Source: Phymatolithon calcareum
Taxonomy: Eukaryota; Rhodophyta; Florideophyceae; Hapalidiales
Direction: 5' to 3'
NCBI GenBank assembly: GCA_977006965.1
Contig: OZ345355.1
Location: 1,612,001-1,676,000, forward strand
DNA: 64,000 bases
Within the stretch, counting starts at the first letter, position 1, and every line of letters starts with the position of its first letter. Under the pieces are notes generated by a model, which worked only from the letters and a program-made list of their open reading frames with translations, was not told the DNA's origin and did not search any database. Below are positions 20,440 through 28,852 of the stretch, in pieces. Made by a program: the position numbers and the translations under genes.

Positions 20440-23400
20440 GAAACATCAGACATGAGAGATGCTTCCGTTCCGGCCCCGCTGCCTACCTTTGCCGAATTTG
20501 GGGATGCTTTAGAGATCGAAGAGGGAAGGAAAGCGGTCGAGGCCTATGAGCGCGATCCATCTCCGGAGTCTCTGGCAGTACTTGCAAAAGTACGAGCTAA
20601 CACGGACATTGTCATAGCCGCAGCTAAACGGAAGTGCTGGCGCGACCTGTCTTCAACGGTCAAGACGGACAGCAAGGGATGGAAACTTCTGGCTGCAATC
20701 AAGGGCAAGCGCCGCGCGAGAACAACTATTGTGAAGGATTGCCGTAAATCTGACCAAAGCATTGCCGACGATGTCGTTAAGAAATACGTCGCCAAAAACC
20801 GCCACAAAGTCAAGACCCAAGACTTGAAGTGGCAATGGCAGTATATGCATGCTTTAGTAAAAGCGAGGAAGGAATTGGCAAGCGCCCCGGAATTTTCTAT
20901 TCGTGAACTCAATGCTGCAATAAGTGCAATGCCAATACGTACTGCAACTGGCCCGGATGCAGTAGAGGTGGAATTCATTCGCCACCTTTCTCCAATGGCT
21001 AAAGGTCGTCTCTTAGGCCTAGTGAAGAGAACCTGGTGCGAGGGTAGTGCACCAACTGCATGGAGAGCGGTGCTGCTCATCGGCATACCAAAACCGAATG
21101 ATCCAAATGCCCTTCGTCCTATTTCACTGTCATCAATTGCCAACCGTATTGCTGAGCGCCTTATCGGATTGCGTTTAACGGATTGGGTGGAATCGAAACT
21201 TCCATCAACACAACCAGGATTCAGACGGTATAGCAACACCTACGAGCATATTGCCGCTATGGCGCAGCGTACGGCAGACGCATTCTCCCGTCGGCGCAAA
21301 AGCGCAGCCCTGTTCGTGGATTTCAGCGCTGCATACGATCGTGTCGTGATTTCAGCGCTGCTTGTAAAAATGGCGGACCTTAATTGCCCTCCAAATATGC
21401 TCTGCTGGATGCATTCGTACTTGACGGATCGCCGAGCCCGGGGTCGACACATCAACACCGTCGGTCGTTCGCGTGTGCTTGGATGCGGGCTACCCCAAGG
21501 GAGCTCGTTGTCGCCAAATCTTTGGAACTTAACATATTGGACTTAGATGTACGTCTTGACGACCTTGTTCAATTTAGTTTCGCAGACGACACCAGCTTCC
21601 ATGCCGCCGGCAGCACTTGGGATGACGTCATCTCAAAGCTCAATAAGGCTGCCGAGATACTCTCCGGTTTATGCAGCCGTTTGCGAATCAAGGTGAACGC
21701 TCGGAAATGAAAGGTGCTAGGATTTGCTGCAGGCGGAGGCTCACCACAGGAAATTATTGACGGTGAAGTCAATATCGATGGCGAAGCAATAGACACAGTT
21801 GCGGCATACAAGTTCCTCGGAGTTCATTTCGACCAACGACTGAGCTTCAAATTGCATTGCCGGGAAGTGAGTTAGAATCTCCGGTCCAAGACCCGTCTCA
21901 TCCGAGCGCTCGGCGGAACATCTTGGGGCGCGGAATCATTAACGATGGAAGCTTTCCGTAGGAGCTACTGCGAGCCAACTGCGCTATACGGTGCAACATC
22001 TTTCGCTGTACACGGCTTTGACGTCCACATCAAGCAAGTGGAAGTCGCTCGGAACGAAGCGGCTCGAGCGGCTAGCGGATGTTTGAAAGCTACGACAATT
22101 GCCAAGCTCCGGTCACTGACTTGGATGCGTAGCCTGCGAGCTATTGGAGAGATGCAAGCTACTCTTGTCATGGACAAAGCACTTCGGCTTCTACCGGACA
22201 CTCCTGTGGCTCGCGCGAGCCAGACAAATATGTTGAACTCTAGACGCAACGTACCGTCGTGGAGGGACTCGAGCACATACCATCTAGCGGAGAAAGGGAT
22301 CGTTGCGCTCCCCGCAATGGGATCCAACCACCAATTCAGAAGGACAGCTCAAGTAGCAGGTTTTTAACCTTCACGACTCCTGTTTCGGCGAAGGATGATT
22401 CAGAGGAGAAGCGTGCAGAAATAGAAGATTTTCTTCTAGAGTGAAAGGCAGCGCAACCAGCCGATATCGAAAAATGGGCGGACGGAAGTGTCGGAAAAGT
22501 ACCACATGAATTTGTCTGAGACCTGAATCTTGGAGAACGAGTCTCCATGAAATGGGATGAAGGTTGGTATACTGCGACGTTGAGCAAATTCAGTCCCTCA
22601 CAATACCAGAACCACGAAGCAACGAAACGTTTTGTGTCTCGACACGGCAGGCCCCCGGACATCCTCTTGGCCTACGACGACGGAGACGAGCATGCATACT
22701 CCACGACGCCGACCGCCTCGAAACAACGCGTTACCGTGTGCGACGAAGACGGTGACACACTCGACATGTATCTTAAAATCCCATTCCAGGTCGGCGGAGC
22801 TGGGATTCTGATTTTGCGCGGCGGAGAAACTGTTATAGAAGAAGACCTGACCGTTGGGGCTGTGGGCTCTTCATTTGACGCGGAGGAATTTGCCGCTGTA
22901 CAGGCCTTCCAAGCAACGTTAACGCTACAACTTTCCCACGGCAGCACTATCAGATGGTTCACTGACAGCAGTAACTGCATAGACGCGCTCAACGGACAAC
23001 CGCGGATGTTTGGTGGCATGGTCCAGAATCTATGGAACATTATGGAACTGTTATTTTCACGCGAGATTCAGATAGAGTGCGGTTGGATACCGAGTCACTG
23101 CGGCGTCGCGAAGAATGAGGCTGCTGATGAACTTGTGCGACGGGGAATTTCGGAATCGAGTCTGCGCTGCACCAAGCGATACCTCTCACTTTGGAAGCGG
23201 CACGATCCATCATCAAGCCGCCCTGTAGAAGCAAACCAGTGACCCTTCCTACGCTTCCGAAACATCTGCACATCTCGCAGAGACGTGCAGAGGTGGTACT
23301 TCACCAGCTCATAGTGACTGCAGCCCTATTGTGGCGAGCTTTCACCATGGACACAGCGAGAATGAACCGCTTCTCTACGACCCAGTATCCAAGATGTGCC

Positions 23401-23627
23401 CGTATGGCGTCAAGGGGACAGTGGAGCACCTCATCCTACACTGTTCTGGAAAGTCTGCCTCTCGACGAAAATTCATCGGAAGAGTGCGAGACAAAACCGT
23501 AGAAAATCTGTGCAGGGAGAGACCCGTAGAGATATTCCAATATTTGAACAATGAGAACATACTCTAGGGTCAGTTCTGGCGTTAATTAACGCATTCTGCA
23601 TTAAAGAAAGGAAGAAAGTTCTTAGAG
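20440..23627 (+). pseudogene. RNase H-bearing LINE (group epsilon), copy 1, 5'-truncated and inactivated
   Basis: The frame from 20452 opens with a helical linker, then the RT: RPISLSSIANRIAERLIGLR, FVDFSAAYDRVV, CGLPQGSSLSPNLWNL, and after a one-base loss near 21530, FADDTSFHA (FADD about 21579-21590). RNase H follows: ADGS, DAEEFAAVQAF, IRWFTDSSNCIDAL and IPSHCGVAKNEAADELV. The C-terminal frame (23331-23567) has a Cys-His cluster CPYGVKGTVEHLILHC. Inactivation comes from stops at 21708, about 21873, 22442, 22517 and 23240 and from base losses near 21530 and 22330. The tail is CATTCTGCATTAAAGAAAGG. No endonuclease domain is present. No clear target-site duplication was found, so the left border is approximate. 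Confidence 0.8.
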
Positions 23628-23741
23628 CAGGAACAGCAGTTTTCGAAAAACTGGAGCGCTGCTTTCAGGACGCCGGCTCTACAACCCCCGACACCTGCGC
23701 TCTCCGAGGGACCGTATCCCTTGTGTGGACTGATCACGATG

Positions 23742-23931
23742 TGTAATCACTGGGAGTGATAAGATAAAGAATGGGTTTATCTTGAAAAGGGGTGATCTCT
23801 CTCCGATGAGATGATGAGATGCCCAGTCTAAGGTGCGCTCAGGATCGCCGCTTCAAATGGGCAGGGGCGTTATGATATCACAGAGAATGTAATTGTTCCT
23901 AATTACTCTCGTGCAGCATTGCGTGTCTACA
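23742..23931 (-). repeat. 3' LTR (190 bp)
   Basis: Identical to the copy at 28663-28852. The sequence just upstream on the element strand, TGTATGGGGCAC, is the best candidate for a polypurine tract, though short. Confidence 0.95.
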
Positions 23932-23938
23932 GTGCCCC

Positions 23939-23957
23939 ATACACTCGAAGAGTGTAT
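23939..23957. repeat. 8-bp stem hairpin at the end of pol
   Basis: ATACACTC-GAA-GAGTGTAT lies between the pol stop codon and the 3' LTR and overlaps the stop by one base. Confidence 0.7.
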
Positions 23958-25630
23958 TAATCATTGATGCGCAATGTTTGCTTGGCCTTCTTCGCCAGCT
24001 TTTTCTTGCGTGTGTTGGACAAAAATGCTGCAAGCTCTTCGGGTACATCTTCATGAAGTTCTTCTATTTTCTGCCACGTCCAATCGCTTCTGTCCGGCAA
24101 ACCTGACCACTGAACTTGTACGAAGACTCCATCTGGTGCTTCTCCTATATCCACGAGTCTTTCGATTATCTCGTACTTAGTCTCGGAGTGTTCTGCTTGT
24201 TTCGTCAGCTCATTGCTTGCCTTACTTCCATCAACATCAGCACGGTACAATTGCATTCTGCAGGCATGGACCCGATGCGTTTTCCCATCCACTATGCTTG
24301 CTACATCGTAGACCAATTCGCTGACAATTGCAGTCACTCGCTTAGGACCGATCCATTTGAACTGCAGTTTGTGCTTCTTCTTCTTGCCGTCCGGAACGCG
24401 TACAACCACAAAATCACCTAATTGAAATTGGTGACTTACTATGTTAGTGTTTTTGTCGTGTTGCTTGATTTGCTTCAACCGATTCTTGCTGACCTTTTCC
24501 GCGACATCTTTGTGCATGTTCTCGATTGAAGACTGAAGCGTGTTAATCTCGAGTAATTGCATAGCCCTTGCCTTTTCAATGCTTCTCAACTTCCCATTAT
24601 GTGCCTCGCAGCCAATGACTAGTTGTGTACGCATTGGCTTGATACCAGTCATGACTTGAAGCGGACTTCTGTATGTTCCATCGGTGTTCGAACCCAGCCT
24701 CTTGAGGGGACATTCGTTGATAACGGTCATCAACATGCCTGTCACCGCAGTCCAATCCTGGGGCGCGAGTTTCAATTCGGACAAAAGAGCGTTGCAAGCT
24801 GCAAGCACAGTTCGCATTACTCTTTCAACGGTTCCATTTAGCCACGAGGAGTATGCTACCGTGAATGAGTGTCTGATTTTGTGGATATCAGCGAGATTTT
24901 CCATCAAAACGTTCTTGAAATGCGATCCTTGATCCGATACCCAGTTGTTCATAACAGTGAATGTGCGGATCCAGCGTGCCAGTTCTTCAGCTGCTGTGTC
25001 CGCATTTGCAGCGACGGATGGACAAAGCCATACATAAGACGACAAATCGTCCTTGATGACGAAAATGTATTTGTGCCCGGTAGTACTTGGACCCATATAC
25101 AAAAAATCGAAATGTATTACTTCGTTGGGCGCATTTCCGTGTAATACCGATGAAAGTGGGCGTGGGATCTTGGTACCGCTTTTCGATATGATGCAGTGAA
25201 TGCACTTTTTCACGAACTCCTTGCAATCGTTAACAATTGAGCCCCAAGAAAACTTCTCTTTCAAAGCGCTGCTTGTTGATTCGAATCCTCTGTGTCCACC
25301 TGCACCGCAATGTGCTACAGTCAGGGCCTTCAGCTGGAGTTCGATTGATTCATCCGGGATCCAAACTTGTTTGCTTAGGTAGTACAGATCCCCTTCCTTC
25401 TTTTCCGCTGTTGCCGGCCTTGATTTTTCATGTTTCTTCTGTTCCGCGATGATCATACGTGTTGTTGGCCACACAAAATCTTCGCTGAAAGGTGATTCCA
25501 CGATGTCGTTTTCCATCGATGTTTCAGAAACCCTGCGGCTCATGCCTTTCTTGCCTCTATACCCAGATAGCCATCGTGACATAATATCAGGCATAACGTT
25601 TCGCTCGCCTTCCACATGATCAATTGTGTA
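23957..25630 (-). CDS. int: Integrase with chromodomain (same frame, after the TAG)
   Basis: The frame runs directly on from the TAG at 25631-25633 to TAA at 23957-23959. There is no ATG near its start; counting from the GTG at 25613-25615, the zinc domain is H102, H108, C138, C141. The catalytic triad is D170, D228 and E264 with 35 residues between the last two (DD35E). A GPY/F-like patch (FKWIGPKRV) lies near 420. Residues 481-533 (YEIIERLVDI, VQWSGLPDRSDWTW) form a chromodomain, the mark of chromoviruses, which is thought to steer integration to chromatin marks. Integrase inserts the cDNA into nuclear DNA. Without readthrough of the TAG this part would not be made. Confidence 0.9.
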   Translation of the reverse strand, partial: YTIDHVEGERNVMPDIMSRWLSGYRGKKGMSRRVSETSMENDIVESPFSEDFVWPTTRMIIAEQKKHEKSRPATAEKKEGDLYYLSKQVWIPDESIELQLKALTVAHCGAGGHRGFESTSSALKEKFSWGSIVNDCKEFVKKCIHCIISKSGTKIPRPLSSVLHGNAPNEVIHFDFLYMGPSTTGHKYIFVIKDDLSSYVWLCPSVAANADTAAEELARWIRTFTVMNNWVSDQGSHFKNVLMENLADIHKIRHSFTVAYSSWLNGTVERVMRTVLAACNALLSELKLAPQDWTAVTGMLMTVINECPLKRLGSNTDGTYRSPLQVMTGIKPMRTQLVIGCEAHNGKLRSIEKARAMQLLEINTLQSSIENMHKDVAEKVSKNRLKQIKQHDKNTNIVSHQFQLGDFVVVRVPDGKKKKHKLQFKWIGPKRVTAIVSELVYDVASIVDGKTHRVHACRMQLYRADVDGSKASNELTKQAEHSETKYEIIERLVDIGEAPDGVFVQVQWSGLPDRSDWTWQKIEELHEDVPEELAAFLSNTRKKKLAKKAKQTLRIND

Positions 25631-28606
25631 CTAGAACGCCGATAAGTACACGGCCCATCTTTGAACCTTGCTGATCACGTGGCTGCCAATCGTTGGTACC
25701 ATTACCATCGGATGAAATGCAAATAGCAGGTTCCTATGATCAGTGTATAGGTGGATGTTTGTTTCCCCTGCGAGCATGTAGTCGAGCTTCCGGAAGCACT
25801 TCAAAATGGCATAGGCTTCCTTCTCGAATGTGCTCCATCGTTCTTGTGCTCTCTTGAAAGATGAACTAAGAAATGCCAGCGGCTCATGCTTTTGCTGCAT
25901 TATGTCCTTTGCCAGTTCGCTCTCATCGCATTGCGTAACCACGGCGGCCCAATGCGCATCCGAGGCATCCGTAAATATACAGATCGCTTTGCTACAGTCT
26001 CGGTGGGATAGCTTTACCGCATTTCGGAGAGTTTCTTGCAGCGACTTGAATGACTCTTCGTGTTCTGGTCCCCACCCGAGGCTGTCCAACGAAAATTTTT
26101 GAATCGCTTTCTTCTTGCGCGACCCCGCTTTGTCGTAAGCAGTTTCCAGAACGCTTCGTAGCGCTTCACTTCGGTGTGCGAAATCAGGTATACTTGAAGC
26201 CATCCACTGGACGCAGTGTAAGTATTGGCATAGCTCTGCTGCATTCTTGGGCATATGTATCTCTTTGAGACCACTGAGTCTCCGGGGATCACATTGTATC
26301 CCATGTTCATCAATCAGTCGGCCACACCAACGTACTTGCTTAGTGAATAGCACAGAATTCCTTGCGCTGATTTTCAGTTGTCTCTCTTCACAAATCTTGA
26401 GACATTCTCTCAATGCCATTAAAAGACTTGGTTCTGTTTTTGCGTGAAAAAGAAAATCGTCAAGCCAAGCCTTCAAAAATTCTCGCAGGGTCACAAAGCA
26501 CGGTTCGACTCGGGATTGAAAATTCGCTCCGCTGTTCATCGCACCTTGCAATGTCCGTAATGGCTTGAATATCCCAAATGGCGTGTGGAAACTGTGCGCA
26601 TTCTGACCTTCTTCGTCCAGGGGTAGTTGCCAGTACCCACTGCAAAAGTCCATCGTAGCAAAGAACTTGCTACCAGCGACATCCATGAGTTCTGCATCAA
26701 TATTCGGCATTGGCCATGACACAGGTACAGTCCTTGCATTCGCCGGGGTTAAATCGAACGTCATTCGATAATTCGCTGGTGGTGCTTTCGGTACCAATAG
26801 TGGTGCTGCGGCCCACGTGGCGTTTGAGTTAGGCGCAATAAACCCATACTCCTCTAACTTGGACATATACTTGGACATGAAATCGCGTTGGTCGGCCGTG
26901 TATCGCCTCGGCTTGCATATCACTGGTGTGATGCCGGGCTTCAATACGACTCTCATCGGTTCGACCCTAGCGGGCGGGTCATTTCCAAGGCGTAATCTGA
27001 AAACATCTCGATACGTTTCTAGCATCTCGCGTAACGTTTCCTGTCCAGATTTTGACAGTCCTTCTTCCGCTGCTTTAGTCATCATTTTTGCCAGAGCTTC
27101 GTCCATCTCCTCCTTGGTATCGGTACCCAAGTCCAACCAGTCTTCATCGCTGTCAGATCCGTCATCGTAATCATAAGCGGCCTTATCGGAATGATATACT
27201 CCATCTGACATGATTCTGGCAATAGTTCCTTCACGATACTGCTTTTCATTGATGAGATGATTAGCTTGCACAACACCTTCATATCGATCGCATGCTGCTT
27301 CAAGGACGCTTTTTGTGTCTAGTCCAAGTGCTTCTAGTATTGGTCGTCCGAGTAGGGGCTCTTTAACCTCTTGGTCTGCAACCTGCCACACCAATTCTCG
27401 TATTGTGAGCGTTTTTGCATGACGGATGAAGAGCTCTGTTGTAACCTTCACCTCCTTATTGCAGGAGATATAGATAGGTTTGTTCTCTGAATTGGTTGCT
27501 GCTGCCAATCCATATTTGCGTTCATTCTGGAACGTCTTCGTTTCGATTCGGGCCCCGGTTTCCATTAACGTTGCGTAAAGGTCCGGAGGCATCAGATTGA
27601 TATCTGAACCCGCATCCGCGCATATCAGTCTTGATTCCACTCCCCCAAATCTTGCCTTGATGAGTGTGGTATTTGTTGGATATGCGTCACTGTTTCGGCT
27701 CGACACTTTCTTCGCGCCTTTCTGTTTCGTTTTCTTCTTCTTGTATTCCTCCAGTAGCCGTTTCTTCTCGCCTTCTTCGCAATCTTCGCAGTCGCGTAGG
27801 AAGTGCCTTTTTCCTTTGGCCTCACATGGGGGATTAAGACACATTGGAATCCACTTCTTTGGTTTCGTGTCCACTTGGAATTCAGATTTTTGCGTCTTCT
27901 TCGGTGTTGAGTTTTTAACCTTGGGGCGCATGCCTTCTGCCCTTTGGCATATCTCAGCTTCCTTGCACAGTAAATTGATATAGGCTCTGAGGTCCTGCTT
28001 CAATCCTTGCTGATATTCGAGGTGCCTTTCCATTACCTTCTTCAAATTTGTTGGAAAAACCTTATCCTGCATTAGGGCTATGGTTTTCTTCGGATTGTTT
28101 TGCTTGAAGTTCGGGTACCCAGCTTCTTCTAATCTTGAAAAGAAATCTGTAGCAAACTCCAGAATCCTCGCCTCTGCTTGTACGACGTGCATTGGCATTC
28201 GAAGGCCGTGTAGAGCCTTCTCTATGATTTCCGGGTGTACCTGGTCGTCTTCATTCTTTTGCACCAAACCTTCAATAAACTTTTGAATATCGTTTGATGT
28301 CAGAGCTTCAGCTGTCTTAGCTCTTGATATGTCATTGAACTTCCCAAGGAAGAACATAGACTCGAGAAGGCTCCTGTCGATAGACACCTTGTAAGATGCC
28401 ACCGTCATCGCCGGGACTTCCTTCTTCTTCTCGTTGACCTCATCTTCGTACCGCTTCCTCTCCTTCAAAAACCTTGTTACAACTCTTGGGTCGAGACTCC
28501 GCAAAATCGGGTGGCTCACGGGTTGGAACAGCGCGGCGGTTGGTTGCCGATCGGAAGGTTGCGCCGACGAAATACTTCCGCTTCCCATGGTTAGATGGTC
28601 ATCCAT
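25631..28606 (-). CDS. gag-pol: Gag-protease-RT-RNase H polyprotein, 991 aa
   Basis: The ATG at 28606 lies 57 bp inside the 5' LTR. Residues 1-250 are a helical gag region. C256, C261, H268 and C273 form a zinc-knuckle-like cluster (spacing C-x4-C-x6-H-x4-C, longer than the retroviral CCHC). The protease site is D331 in CADAGSD. The RT has YRMTFDLTPANART, the palm Asp D653 in ATMDFCSGYWQLP, LQGAMNSGANFQ and WLDDF (D716, D717). RNase H has FTDAS (D880) and the late YTDHRN block. The frame ends in TAG (25631-25633), after which the same frame continues at once into integrase. No gag/pol frameshift exists: gag and pol are fused. Confidence 0.93.
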   Translation of the reverse strand: MDDHLTMGSGSISSAQPSDRQPTAALFQPVSHPILRSLDPRVVTRFLKERKRYEDEVNEKKKEVPAMTVASYKVSIDRSLLESMFFLGKFNDISRAKTAEALTSNDIQKFIEGLVQKNEDDQVHPEIIEKALHGLRMPMHVVQAEARILEFATDFFSRLEEAGYPNFKQNNPKKTIALMQDKVFPTNLKKVMERHLEYQQGLKQDLRAYINLLCKEAEICQRAEGMRPKVKNSTPKKTQKSEFQVDTKPKKWIPMCLNPPCEAKGKRHFLRDCEDCEEGEKKRLLEEYKKKKTKQKGAKKVSSRNSDAYPTNTTLIKARFGGVESRLICADAGSDINLMPPDLYATLMETGARIETKTFQNERKYGLAAATNSENKPIYISCNKEVKVTTELFIRHAKTLTIRELVWQVADQEVKEPLLGRPILEALGLDTKSVLEAACDRYEGVVQANHLINEKQYREGTIARIMSDGVYHSDKAAYDYDDGSDSDEDWLDLGTDTKEEMDEALAKMMTKAAEEGLSKSGQETLREMLETYRDVFRLRLGNDPPARVEPMRVVLKPGITPVICKPRRYTADQRDFMSKYMSKLEEYGFIAPNSNATWAAAPLLVPKAPPANYRMTFDLTPANARTVPVSWPMPNIDAELMDVAGSKFFATMDFCSGYWQLPLDEEGQNAHSFHTPFGIFKPLRTLQGAMNSGANFQSRVEPCFVTLREFLKAWLDDFLFHAKTEPSLLMALRECLKICEERQLKISARNSVLFTKQVRWCGRLIDEHGIQCDPRRLSGLKEIHMPKNAAELCQYLHCVQWMASSIPDFAHRSEALRSVLETAYDKAGSRKKKAIQKFSLDSLGWGPEHEESFKSLQETLRNAVKLSHRDCSKAICIFTDASDAHWAAVVTQCDESELAKDIMQQKHEPLAFLSSSFKRAQERWSTFEKEAYAILKCFRKLDYMLAGETNIHLYTDHRNLLFAFHPMVMVPTIGSHVISKVQRWAVYLSAF

Positions 28607-28662
28607 TTCTTGAACAATCTTCGTCTTAACACTCTAACATTCTCCTGCAGGAAAGAAATTTC

Positions 28663-28852
28663 TGTAATCACTGGGAGTGATAAGATAAAGAATGGGTTTA
28701 TCTTGAAAAGGGGTGATCTCTCTCCGATGAGATGATGAGATGCCCAGTCTAAGGTGCGCTCAGGATCGCCGCTTCAAATGGGCAGGGGCGTTATGATATC
28801 ACAGAGAATGTAATTGTTCCTAATTACTCTCGTGCAGCATTGCGTGTCTACA
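28663..28852 (-). repeat. 5' LTR (190 bp)
   Basis: It reads TGTAGACACGC... to ...AGTGATTACA on the element strand, with the standard TG...CA ends. An internal AAGATAAA...TTTATCTT inverted repeat could fold in the RNA. The downstream sequence GAAATTTCTTTCCTGC has no TGG start for tRNA priming. Confidence 0.95.

Larger units (their letters stand above)
23742..28852 (-). mobile_element. Ty3/gypsy LTR retrotransposon with chromodomain (chromovirus-like), young
   Basis: Two 190-bp LTRs are identical over their full length and the element is flanked by GATG (23738-23741 and 28853-28856). Domain order on the minus strand is gag, zinc knuckle, protease, RT, RNase H, integrase, GPY/F-like and chromodomain, which is the Ty3/gypsy order. 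The only coding defect seen is one TAG at 25631-25633. It sits in the decayed gene at 19025-31802 and its removal with one GATG restores that frame. Identical LTRs imply a recent insertion, because both are copied from one template. Confidence 0.93.
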
